DNA of 8,479 nt from CAYRMV01 sp964425255 (GTDB taxonomy: Bacteria > Bacteroidota > Bacteroidia > Flavobacteriales_D > Crocinitomicaceae): contig CAYRMV010000140.1 of the NCBI GenBank assembly GCA_964425255.1, positions 1-8,479 on the forward strand, written 5' to 3'. Shown piece by piece: positions 1 through 7,045 of this stretch. How positions within the stretch are numbered: position 1 is the first letter of the stretch; each line of letters opens with the position of its first letter. The translations under genes and the position numbers were made by a program. Under the pieces are notes generated by a model that had not been told where the DNA came from, made no database searches, and saw nothing but the letters and a program-made list of their open reading frames with translations.

Positions 1-30
1 GGTGCTCTGAACCAGCTGAGCTAATCTCCC
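1..30 (-). tRNA. tRNA gene, 5' part only, cut by the window edge
   Basis: Read on the minus strand from position 30, the sequence is a typical tRNA 5' half. A seven-base acceptor strand GGGAGAT is followed by T8-A9, then a D-stem GCTC, a D-loop AGCTGGTTCA and the matching D-stem GAGC. After a linker base A the anticodon stem starts with CC, and the window ends there. The D-loop GG pair and the T8/A9 positions are canonical. The anticodon and the 3' half lie outside the window, so the amino acid cannot be read. The 5' half resembles tRNA-Val(TAC) genes of Flavobacteriia as I remember them, but that is only a guess. A promoter sits about 50 bases upstream. Confidence 0.85.
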
Positions 31-83
31 ATATTCAATCTTTTCTTTCGATGTGGACACCGTTGTGTTCCTGATTGCGAGTG

Positions 84-113
84 CAAAGATAGAGACTTTT
101 TCTGTATCTGCAA
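84..113 (-). promoter_or_regulatory. Bacteroidota-type promoter for the tRNA gene
   Basis: On the minus strand a TTG (111-113) is followed by exactly 19 bases and then TATCTTTG (84-91). This matches the Bacteroidota primary sigma factor consensus, a TTG-containing -33 element and a -7 TAnnTTTG box. Transcription would start near position 77, giving a leader of roughly 45 bases before the tRNA 5' end at position 30. A/T tracts at about 114-142 lie directly upstream of the -33 element and could act like an UP element; that is inference. Confidence 0.75.
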
Positions 114-131
114 GCGTTTTTCAAAAAAAAA

Positions 132-1343
132 TTAAAAAAAATCACTAATCAAAAAGAAACTTCCTGTTAAAACCAAGGTATCTTCTTTATTAACAATCTG
201 TTGAGAAAATGAGTATGCGTCAGAAAAATTTTTAAAAAAAGTACCTTTTATTCCAAGTTCACTACTCACTTGTTCCAATTGTTCGATCGTTGCAGATCGT
301 GAATTCGAAAATTCCGTAAAAATAAATCGAGTTTCTTTTGGAAACAGTCGAAGAATGGAGGAAATGTCTTTGTCTGAACTTGTACCATACAAAACAAACA
401 ACTTTCCCTGTTGAATGGGTTTTAATGTATTCAAAAGCGCTTGGATCCCTTCACAATTGTGAGCCACATCGATTATGGTCAATGGCTGTTTTTGAATAAG
501 CTGAAAACGTCCAAAGAAACCTGTATTTCGTTTTGTGTGCAAAAATCCATTTTGGATTGACTTTTCATTAATATCAAACCCTTGTTGATTTAACAAAGAT
601 ACGGCTGCGCGAACGGTGTGTTCGTTTATTCTTGGATAGCCTTCAGAAAGTTGATACGAATCAAAACTAAATTCATCCGAAAAATAAATGTTCGTTTTTT
701 CCAGTTGCGCTTTTTGTTTGAATACATTTTCTGTTTTCGCATCTCGTTCACCTATCAAGACTGGACAATTCGATTTTATAATCCCTGCTTTTTCGGCAGC
801 AATCAATTCTTTGGTATCGCCTAAGATATCTTTGTGATCCAATCCGATGTTGGTGATGATGGACAAAATTGGGGTGACGATGTTGGTTGAATCTAGTCTT
901 CCACCCAAACCCGTTTCAATAACAGAAATCGTACAGGCACGAGCTAAAAAAAATTCCAATGCCATGCACCAAGTAATTTCAAAAAATGAAGGTGAAATTT
1001 CCCATTTTGCCTGTTGAACTCGTAAGCAAAAGTCGATGACTTCTTTTTCTGAGATCATTTCTCCATTGCATCGAATTCGTTCTCGAAAATCAACTATGTG
1101 TGGAGAAGTAAACAAACCTACTCGCTCTCCGTTTTCGGTTAAAATAGAAGCCAAATAATTACTTGTGGAGCCTTTTCCATTTGTTCCTGCAACGTGTATA
1201 CACGTAAGTTCTTGAAAAGGAATTTCCAAAGTAGCACAAAGTACTAAAGTATTGGATAAATCTGGCTTGTAGGCTTTCTTGCCTATTTGCTGATAAACGG
1301 GAAACTGAGAAAAAAGCCAATGAACCGCTTCTTGGTATGTCAT
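132..1343 (-). CDS. folC: Bifunctional dihydrofolate/folylpolyglutamate synthase
   Basis: This cytoplasmic Mur-ligase-family enzyme uses ATP to add glutamate to dihydropteroate and/or to tetrahydrofolates. At 403 residues it is close to usual FolC length. Visible motifs are the P-loop GTNGKGS (53-59), the TSPH segment (79-82), ETGLGGRLDSTN (143-154), NIGLDH (165-170), EKAGIIK (184-190), and in the C-terminal domain GRF (278-280) and DVAHN (292-296). The chain ends in GSFFLISDFF, which matches the usual 'GS-hydrophobic' final strand, so it appears intact. The ATG start overlaps the stop of the upstream TonB-like gene by one base (TAATG), suggesting translational coupling. Whether it carries both activities or only one cannot be told from motifs alone, but it is probably bifunctional, as single-copy bacterial FolC usually is. 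The stop codon lies in an A/T tract just before a tRNA promoter, with no hairpin terminator seen. Confidence 0.95.
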   Translation of the reverse strand: MTYQEAVHWLFSQFPVYQQIGKKAYKPDLSNTLVLCATLEIPFQELTCIHVAGTNGKGSTSNYLASILTENGERVGLFTSPHIVDFRERIRCNGEMISEKEVIDFCLRVQQAKWEISPSFFEITWCMALEFFLARACTISVIETGLGGRLDSTNIVTPILSIITNIGLDHKDILGDTKELIAAEKAGIIKSNCPVLIGERDAKTENVFKQKAQLEKTNIYFSDEFSFDSYQLSEGYPRINEHTVRAAVSLLNQQGFDINEKSIQNGFLHTKRNTGFFGRFQLIQKQPLTIIDVAHNCEGIQALLNTLKPIQQGKLFVLYGTSSDKDISSILRLFPKETRFIFTEFSNSRSATIEQLEQVSSELGIKGTFFKNFSDAYSFSQQIVNKEDTLVLTGSFFLISDFF

Positions 1344-2077
1344 TATCTAGGCCCTAATTTTACTGTTATGTACGCTTCTTCTAAAGCAGCGTTGGGTTTT
1401 TTATTGTATTTTGCCTGTTGTTTCACCAATTCCAAAACCTGATTAATCAAGCGTTGATCTGTAGTTGTTGTAACAGAAGAAATATTCATCGCTTTAACAA
1501 CATCTCCATTTGCATTTATGGTAACTTTGACACGAATAGTAACGTTTACATTGGTGTAAATCTCATCCGAATTTGGGTCATTCAAACGAATACGTGGTTT
1601 GGTATCTGTTCCTCCCTCTCCTTCTCCCGGGCCTGTATCTGGTCCTAGGCCTTTTTTACCTTTTCCGGGACCATCTGTTTCACCACGACCTTGTTGTCCG
1701 AAAGGATTATCTGACTTGACAGGTGATGTAGCTTCAGCATCCGATTTGTTGGTATTCGTAATTTTTCCTTTTCCAGAATTGGTTGTACGGGAAGATTTTG
1801 GGTTGGTTAAAACCTGTTCAACCGTTTTAGGTGGATTTGGATCTACCTTAGCATCCGATGGACGACCAGCACCTCCTCCTTTTTGAACCTGAAACTCCTT
1901 CAAATTAATCACTTCTAAATCCATTTGTGCAGGAAGAATGTAATCTTTTGGTGGAGGATCTGCCATTTCGTATTTGAGCACCCAAAGCACAATCAACAAC
2001 GTGATCATAAACAGAATCGAAGCCACAATGGCTTTTCGAACATCTAATTTATCTGCTATGGGAATACGCTTGTTCAT
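1343..2077 (-). CDS. TonB-like energy transducer
   Basis: This 244-residue protein has a TonB-like layout. A short positively charged cytoplasmic N-terminus is followed by one membrane segment (about 16-35), a periplasmic PPP motif (41-43), a long low-complexity linker (about 65-160) rich in Gly, Lys, Asn and Thr with runs such as GGGAGR and GPGEGEGG, and a C-terminal alpha/beta domain (about 175-244). The end of this domain reads VTIRVKVTINANGDV, then a helix (208-224) and a last strand AYITVKL. In the TonB model the protein links the ExbB/ExbD motor to outer-membrane receptors. It follows exbD by 4 bases and overlaps folC by 1 base. The linker is Gly-rich rather than the Pro-Glu/Pro-Lys spacer of E. 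coli TonB, and I see no clear Tyr-Pro motif in the C-terminal domain. It could therefore serve a TolA-like or other envelope role. The family call is fairly secure; the exact partner is not. Confidence 0.82.
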   Translation of the reverse strand: MNKRIPIADKLDVRKAIVASILFMITLLIVLWVLKYEMADPPPKDYILPAQMDLEVINLKEFQVQKGGGAGRPSDAKVDPNPPKTVEQVLTNPKSSRTTNSGKGKITNTNKSDAEATSPVKSDNPFGQQGRGETDGPGKGKKGLGPDTGPGEGEGGTDTKPRIRLNDPNSDEIYTNVNVTIRVKVTINANGDVVKAMNISSVTTTTDQRLINQVLELVKQQAKYNKKPNAALEEAYITVKLGPR

Positions 2078-2081
2078 TGCC

Positions 2082-2495
2082 TTAGTTTTTAAATGCCAAT
2101 GCAGGTTCCCAGCCGTTTGCAGAAGCTAGTGCTAAAGCCTGAAATACTGCATCATAATCAGCATTACGGTGACCGGATATTTTAAGTTTCATTTTTTGAG
2201 AACTTTCTACTTGAGCCATCACTTTTTGTTTGAACTCATCGGTTAATTCACGTGCATCCTTTTCCGTTTCGCCAGGTACAAGAAAGTACTTGTTATCTTC
2301 CGTAATTACCAATTCGGTTGGAATCGGATCTTGAACATTCGGAATTTCTTCCCCTGGTTTTGGCAAATCAATCGGTGTATGTTGATTCGACATCAAACTC
2401 ATGATGATGAAGAAAATCAACAAGAGGAACACCAAGTCAGTCATGGACGACATTCCTCCTTCGATTTTAATTTTATTTTGAGAACCTAAATTCAT
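2082..2495 (-). CDS. exbD: ExbD/TolR family biopolymer transport protein
   Basis: This 137-residue protein is typical in length for ExbD. A short cytoplasmic N-terminus (IKIEGGMSSMTD) leads into a single membrane helix (about 18-36) that starts with Asp20 in MTDLVFLLLIFF. That Asp is the conserved ion-carrying residue of the ExbD/TolR/MotB stator families. A periplasmic domain (about 37-137) follows, starting with the family-typical 'DLP' stretch (43-45). With ExbB it forms an inner-membrane channel that turns the ion gradient into mechanical work on the TonB-like protein encoded next. It lies 9 bases after exbB and 4 bases before the TonB-like gene. TolR is the main alternative; the adjoining TonB-like rather than TolA gene, and the absence of tolB and pal here, favour ExbD. 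Confidence 0.92.
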   Translation of the reverse strand: MNLGSQNKIKIEGGMSSMTDLVFLLLIFFIIMSLMSNQHTPIDLPKPGEEIPNVQDPIPTELVITEDNKYFLVPGETEKDARELTDEFKQKVMAQVESSQKMKLKISGHRNADYDAVFQALALASANGWEPALAFKN

Positions 2496-2504
2496 GTGCT
2501 TTTC

Positions 2505-3197
2505 TTATTTCCCTGGGTTATTCAACAAATCCATGAATTCTAACGCGGCATTTTCCATTTGGTACACAATTTTACCAATTCGAGCCACCAAATAGTTATA
2601 TCCCATGAAAGCAATGATACCAACCACCAATCCTGCAACTGTCGTAACCATTGCGGTCATGATACCCGGAGCAATGATTTTCAACTCCAAAGCAGCTGCA
2701 TTTTGCAAGTCAATGAAAACGATGATCATACCAATCACAGTTCCCAAGAATCCGATCATAGGAGCAGCACCCGCAGCAGTTGCCAAAAAGCTCAAACGTT
2801 GTTCCAAACGAAGAATTTCTAATTTGGCTGTACTTTCAATCGAAGCAGAAATACTTTCCAATGGTTTTCCCAAACGATTAATTCCTTTTTCAAGCATTCT
2901 AGCAGAAGGACTATCCGAACGAGCACATGTATCTTTAGCTTGATCGATTTTACCTTCTGTCAAATATCCTTTGATTTTTTCAAGTAAATCTTTTTCTTCT
3001 TTGGAAGCTTTTTTCAAAGCCAAATAGCGTTCTACGAAAACAAAAACAACATAGCCCAACATGAGAAGTAAAAACAAGTTGATTACCCAACCAATACCTT
3101 CATTGGATTTATTGATGATATCCATGATAGGAACTTCTTTAACTCCTACTTTTTCGGTAGTCTCTACCTCCATTTGTAACAAATAACTAAAACTCAT
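2505..3197 (-). CDS. exbB: ExbB/TolQ/MotA family proton channel protein
   Basis: This 230-residue inner-membrane protein has the three-helix ExbB topology. TM1 is at about 36-57 and is followed by a large cytoplasmic charged region with predicted helices (58-135). TM2 (about 137-164) carries the signature PMIGFLGTVIGMI (146-158), and TM3 (about 175-203) carries PGIMTAMVTTVAGLVVGI. The Thr residues in these two helices (T153, T185/T186) match polar pore-lining positions of the family. ExbB forms the pentamer around the ExbD helix. I kept the first ATG because Bacteroidota ExbB proteins often have a similar N-terminal extension before TM1; Met25 is an alternative start. The gene lies 33 bases after nhaD and 9 before exbD, and I see no promoter box in the 33-base gap, so it is probably cotranscribed. 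Confidence 0.93.
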   Translation of the reverse strand: MSFSYLLQMEVETTEKVGVKEVPIMDIINKSNEGIGWVINLFLLLMLGYVVFVFVERYLALKKASKEEKDLLEKIKGYLTEGKIDQAKDTCARSDSPSARMLEKGINRLGKPLESISASIESTAKLEILRLEQRLSFLATAAGAAPMIGFLGTVIGMIIVFIDLQNAAALELKIIAPGIMTAMVTTVAGLVVGIIAFMGYNYLVARIGKIVYQMENAALEFMDLLNNPGK

Positions 3198-3230
3198 ACT
3201 TAATTGAACGTTAAAATTGATTTTTTATGC

Positions 3231-4574
3231 TTAGTGCATGATTATAAAAACACCTATTCCAGCTAAATAACCAAGTAAAGCTAGCAAAGAAATACGTTTG
3301 AAATACCAAAAAAATGAAATTTTTTCCATTCCCATGGCAACAACTCCAGCTGCAGAGCCAATAATTAACATACTTCCACCAGTTCCAGCTGCATAGGCAA
3401 TGAAGTGCCAAATGTTTGCATCTGGTGCCTCTTGGAACATTCCGATGGAAGCCGCAACCAAGGGAACATTGTCGATTACAGCTGATGAAACCCCCAATAA
3501 GGTAACAAACAAATTTTCTGGAATTGAATTGCTTACCACTTGACCAAAGCCAAATATCATTCCCATTGATTCCATTGCTGCAACGGTCATTAAAATCCCT
3601 AAAAAGAACAAAACAGAGGGCATTTCTATCTTGCTCAATGCTTTTAAAGTTGGTCCATGACCATGATTTTCTTCCATCATATCTCCTCCTCCGTAGGTTA
3701 ATTTTAGTGCTCTATTACTCAGAACTTCCCCTACAACGGCGAAAATAGAAAGTGACAGCATCATTCCGATATATGGTGGCAAATGGGTTATTGTTTTGAA
3801 AACAGGAACAAAAACGATCAATAGCAAACCTAATACCAACATGAATCCACCATATTTATTCGTTTTTGATTCATCCACAACAGCATCAAGAGACCCTTTA
3901 AATTGCGACATAAACGATCCAATCATTAGCGGAACAATTACATTGACAATCGATGGTAAACTCAATGAAGTAGCCAGTTTAGCTGTTGAAACTTTACCTG
4001 CCATCCAAAGCATCGTTGTGGTAACATCTCCAATTGGAGTCCATGCTCCACCTGCATTTGCCGCAATGATAATAAAACCTGCATACCACATTCTATCTTC
4101 TTGATTCGAAACTAATTTTCGTAAAATTGAAATTAAAACAATGGTAGCTGTTAAATTATCGATGATTGCAGATAAAACAAAACCAAGACCACAAACAATC
4201 CACAGCAATGATCGCTTACTCTTAGTTTTAATGATATTTTTAATGCTAGAAAATCCTTCAAAGTGATCGATCATCTCAACAATCGCCATAGCTCCCATCA
4301 AGAAAATCAATATTTCGGCTGTTTTTCCAAAATGATGTAGTAATGTTGATTCCAACAAATGTGCTTTCTCTTCGTGGCTATTTGCAGCTATATTCAAGAG
4401 TTCACTCGAATGTGGGTCAAACCAAGAAGTAACATCTCCGATACCTAAAGCAATCACAGCCCAAGAAAGGGCCATCATTAACAAAGCAGGAACAAGCTTA
4501 TCAATTTTAAACGTATGTTCCATCGTAATTGCAACATACCCTAAAATAAAAATAATTAAAAGTGTAATTTCCAT
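3231..4574 (-). CDS. nhaD: NhaD-type Na+/H+ antiporter
   Basis: This 447-residue protein is almost entirely membrane helices, about 11-13 by eye, and belongs to the NhaD branch of the ion transporter superfamily. It exports Na+ (and probably Li+) in exchange for H+, helping pH and salt balance. It has two inverted halves, each with an Asp-Asn pair: SAIIDNLTA (135-143) and SAVIDNVPL (364-372). The strongly conserved stretch NAGGAWTPIGDVTT lies at 173-186, and AGTGGSMLIIGSAAG at 396-410 is its counterpart in the second half. The Asp-Asn pair and the Asn/Asp/Thr residues of the first stretch are known to be needed in Vibrio cholerae NhaD. A hydrophilic loop (about 285-312) contains the run GGGDMMEENHGHG. 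The gene is 16 bases after the dehydrogenase and 33 before exbB. The reading frame is intact. Citrate or arsenite transport is less likely given the NhaD-specific motif. Confidence 0.92.
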   Translation of the reverse strand: MEITLLIIFILGYVAITMEHTFKIDKLVPALLMMALSWAVIALGIGDVTSWFDPHSSELLNIAANSHEEKAHLLESTLLHHFGKTAEILIFLMGAMAIVEMIDHFEGFSSIKNIIKTKSKRSLLWIVCGLGFVLSAIIDNLTATIVLISILRKLVSNQEDRMWYAGFIIIAANAGGAWTPIGDVTTTMLWMAGKVSTAKLATSLSLPSIVNVIVPLMIGSFMSQFKGSLDAVVDESKTNKYGGFMLVLGLLLIVFVPVFKTITHLPPYIGMMLSLSIFAVVGEVLSNRALKLTYGGGDMMEENHGHGPTLKALSKIEMPSVLFFLGILMTVAAMESMGMIFGFGQVVSNSIPENLFVTLLGVSSAVIDNVPLVAASIGMFQEAPDANIWHFIAYAAGTGGSMLIIGSAAGVVAMGMEKISFFWYFKRISLLALLGYLAGIGVFIIMH

Positions 4575-4590
4575 AAACCTAATGTCAGAA

Positions 4591-5820
4591 TTATACCAAT
4601 TGTTTCAATGCGATTTCAAAAGCAGCTTTCGCGATTCCCGTTTTGGACGGATTCTTTTCGTGTGCTTTTTGCAAGGCGTTTTTGATAATTTGACTTGTAT
4701 CTTCAAAAATCCCCTGATCTGTTAATTCTTTCAAGTCATTGCTCATTAAATAAGCAAAAACACGAGCCATACCACAATTAGAAACGAAATCTGGTATTAC
4801 AGAAATGTGATTATCTGCTTGTTCAGCTATCGGACCGAAGAAAATTTCTTTGTCCGCAAACGGAACATTTGCTCCTGCTGAAATCACTTCCATTCCTGCT
4901 TGAATCATGCGGTTTAATTGATCTTGTGTAATCAAACGAGAAGCTGCACATGGAATAAAAACATCTGCTTTCACATCCCAAATTTTGGCATTTACTTCGT
5001 CGAAAGAAAGCATATTTGGGTGATTTAACTCATTCCCATTTTTATTCAAAAACAACGAGCGAATTTCTTCCTTGGAAAATCCTTCTTCGTTGATTAATCC
5101 GCCTACTCGGTCAATGATTCCAACGATTTTTGCGCCTTGTTGCGCCAAATAATATGCTCCAGCAGAACCTACATTTCCCCATCCTTGAACAAGTATCTTT
5201 TTCCCTTCGATGGATCCACCCCACAAATCGTAATAATGTTTCACAGATTGAGCAACTCCAAACCCAGTAATCATATCAGCAACAACGAGTTTGCGTGATA
5301 AATCAGGGGAATAATTCGTGTCTTCAATCACTTTCAATACTCCTTGACGAAGTTGACCAATGCGATTGATTTTTTGTGATTCTCTTGGTTGAAAATGACC
5401 ATTAAAAACCCCTTCTTGTGGATGCCAAACACCACAGTCTTCTGTCATCGGAATCACTTCATGAATTTCGTCCACATTCAAGTCGCCACCCGTTCCATAA
5501 TAATGTTTCAACAAAGGCGTCACTGCAGCATACCAACGACGTAAAACACCTTCTTTTCTTGGGTCTTTTGGGTCAAAATTGATTCCAGATTTAGCTCCAC
5601 CGATAGCAGGTCCAGCGACAGTAAATTTCACTTCCATTGTTTTTGCAAGTGATTCAACTTCTCGTTTATCTAAACCAGCTCTCATTCGAGTACCACCACC
5701 TGCTGCACCACCGCGCAACGAGTTGATAACTACCCAACCTTCTGCTTCCGTTTCAGCATCTTTCCATTCGAAAACGATCTCTGGTCTTTTGTGCTCGAAT
5801 TTTTCGAGTAAATCTTTCAT
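4591..5820 (-). CDS. Glu/Leu/Phe/Val (amino-acid) dehydrogenase
   Basis: This 409-residue cytoplasmic enzyme oxidatively deaminates an amino acid to a 2-oxo acid with NAD(P)+. The N-terminal substrate domain shows GGGTRM (41-46), Lys65 in MEVK, the catalytic-lysine motif GPAIGGAKSGI with Lys77 (70-80), and an Asp in GTGGDLN (Asp113). The Rossmann domain has GWGNVGS (213-219), with Asp237 at the end of the second strand (IIDR), which favours NAD+ over NADP+. Further family elements are CAAS (291-294), GAN (316-318) and PDFVSNCG (343-350). All key positions for catalysis are present. The protein is longer than typical leucine dehydrogenase (about 360) and shorter than typical hexameric glutamate dehydrogenase (about 450), so I cannot settle the substrate. 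The catalytic motif has Ser78 where many members have Gly. It appears to be first in the downstream cluster, with a promoter candidate about 62 bases upstream. Confidence 0.93.
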   Translation of the reverse strand: MKDLLEKFEHKRPEIVFEWKDAETEAEGWVVINSLRGGAAGGGTRMRAGLDKREVESLAKTMEVKFTVAGPAIGGAKSGINFDPKDPRKEGVLRRWYAAVTPLLKHYYGTGGDLNVDEIHEVIPMTEDCGVWHPQEGVFNGHFQPRESQKINRIGQLRQGVLKVIEDTNYSPDLSRKLVVADMITGFGVAQSVKHYYDLWGGSIEGKKILVQGWGNVGSAGAYYLAQQGAKIVGIIDRVGGLINEEGFSKEEIRSLFLNKNGNELNHPNMLSFDEVNAKIWDVKADVFIPCAASRLITQDQLNRMIQAGMEVISAGANVPFADKEIFFGPIAEQADNHISVIPDFVSNCGMARVFAYLMSNDLKELTDQGIFEDTSQIIKNALQKAHEKNPSKTGIAKAAFEIALKQLV

Positions 5821-5882
5821 CTTAGTTCAATTCAATTATACATGAAGAAAAGAAATTGCTCTTTCCTTTTATTTCAGCTCAG

Positions 5883-5890
5883 CAAAAGTA
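5883..5890 (-). promoter_or_regulatory. Candidate -7 box for the dehydrogenase-nhaD-exbBD-folC cluster
   Basis: On the minus strand this reads TACTTTTG, a perfect fit to the Bacteroidota -7 consensus TAnnTTTG. It lies in the 154-base gap between anmK and the dehydrogenase, and would give a leader of about 55 bases. The triplet 19 bases upstream is TGG (inside GTGG) rather than the ideal TTG, so the -33 element is weak. I see no convincing hairpin terminator for anmK in the same gap, so readthrough from anmK is also possible. Confidence 0.55.
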
Positions 5891-5974
5891 ATAAACTTAT
5901 CAGAACTATCCACCTGAGTTCATTTCTTCTTTCCTTGGCAATCGTGTTTTCCGAATTAGATGTTGGCTTCTGTT

Positions 5975-7045
5975 TTATGGAAGATGAAAAACTCCACCAA
6001 TTGAATCATATTGTGCACCTGTTACACTACTCAAACTAGTTGGTTCTTTAGCCAAATACAAGGCTCCTAAAAATCCAAAAATAATGGCTTCTTTGAATTC
6101 TAAAATTTCTTTTGCTGGAATACGAATTTCCCCTTGAAAATAATGTTGAATTCGTTCAATTAAAAAGGAATTATGTGCTCCACCCCCTGTGATTAAAACC
6201 GTTTTCAGATTCTCTCGATTCAAAACGTTACCAACCTGAATGGCAAGATGTTCAACTACCGTTCGTAAATTATTTTCTATCTCTCGATCAAATTTAATCA
6301 ACGGATAAAACGCTTGTTCTAGCCACTCAACCCCCAATGATTTTGGTCCTTCAATTTGATAGTAAGGCAAATCATTTAACAAGTCGAGCAAGAAAAAATT
6401 CAAGTCGCCACTACGAGCCAAATCACCGTTTGGGTCATATTTCAAGGCTTTGTTGTGAGCCAATTTATTCAAGGGTAAATTCCCCGGACAAATGTCGAAG
6501 GCGTTCATTTTACCATCTTTCAAAAAAGACACGTTCGTAATTCCACCAATGTTTAAAAATGCTTCCGCATCGTTGCGAAACAAATGAAAATCACCTATTG
6601 GAACCAAAGGTGCGCCTTGACCTCCGAGATAAACATCTTTTGATCGGAAATTAGAAATCACAGGAATACCTGTTTCAACTGCAATGGCAGTACCCGAACC
6701 AATTTGAATCGAAAAACGCTTATCTGGTTGATGAAAAACGGTGTGACCATGCGAGGCAATGGCATCTATTTCAGTACGATCAATGGAAAATTCGGTGCAA
6801 AAAGAATCAACTGCCTTGCCCATAAATTCACCTAATTGAACATCTAGACCAAATAATTGTTGAGCATTTAAGTCAATGGCTTGTTGTAAAAGTTCGCTTA
6901 TTTCGTCTGGATAGGCAATTGTTTTGGATGCTTTTAAATCAAAATTCCAGTGGTTTTTGGCATCTTTTTGAAAGAAGATATATGCAATATCCAACCCATC
7001 GAGTGAAGTTCCGGACATTAATCCGATAATTTTGCTTGTTTCCAT
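5975..7045 (-). CDS. anmK: Anhydro-N-acetylmuramic acid kinase
   Basis: This cytoplasmic kinase recycles 1,6-anhydro-N-acetylmuramic acid from peptidoglycan turnover. It opens the anhydro ring and phosphorylates it to MurNAc-6-phosphate with ATP. At 356 residues it is near the family length (about 370). Motifs in order are the N-terminal phosphate-binding GLMSGTSLDGLD (8-19), ASHGHTVFHQP (97-107), QIGSGTAIA (114-122), GGQGAPLVP (141-149), NIGGITN (165-171), the catalytic region FDICPGN (183-189) with Asp184 as the likely base, and a second ATP-site motif TGGGAHN (286-292). The start is immediately before the first motif, so the chosen ATG is firm. E. coli AnmK has FDTGPGN where this has FDICPGN; the Asp, Pro, Gly and Asn are kept. 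It is divergent from the acyl-CoA dehydrogenase and followed by a 154-base gap. No MurNAc-6-P etherase (murQ) is in this window. Confidence 0.94.
   Translation of the reverse strand: METSKIIGLMSGTSLDGLDIAYIFFQKDAKNHWNFDLKASKTIAYPDEISELLQQAIDLNAQQLFGLDVQLGEFMGKAVDSFCTEFSIDRTEIDAIASHGHTVFHQPDKRFSIQIGSGTAIAVETGIPVISNFRSKDVYLGGQGAPLVPIGDFHLFRNDAEAFLNIGGITNVSFLKDGKMNAFDICPGNLPLNKLAHNKALKYDPNGDLARSGDLNFFLLDLLNDLPYYQIEGPKSLGVEWLEQAFYPLIKFDREIENNLRTVVEHLAIQVGNVLNRENLKTVLITGGGAHNSFLIERIQHYFQGEIRIPAKEILEFKEAIIFGFLGALYLAKEPTSLSSVTGAQYDSIGGVFHLP

Noticed and set aside
618..824. Plus-strand open frame opposite folC
   Set aside because: It lies fully inside the firmly identified folC, with no motif or regulatory signal of its own.
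1599..1886. Plus-strand 95-residue open frame rich in Pro, Ser and Gly
   Set aside because: It is antisense to the Gly-rich linker of the TonB-like gene. Its composition is a reflection of the GGN/CCN-rich codons there, and it has no known domain.
2605..2943. Plus-strand 112-residue open frame opposite exbB
   Set aside because: It is hydrophobic only because it mirrors membrane-helix codons of exbB. The opposite strand shows full family motifs.
3211..3411. Minus-strand 66-residue open frame overlapping the 3' end of nhaD
   Set aside because: It is an alternate frame inside nhaD with Cys/Trp-rich, protein-unlike composition, and nhaD needs that sequence for its C-terminal helices.
5842..6039. 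Plus-strand 65-residue open frame in the anmK-dehydrogenase gap
   Set aside because: It overlaps the 3' end of anmK in antisense and the gap holds a promoter-like site for the opposite strand. The hydrophobic stretch is weak evidence for a gene.
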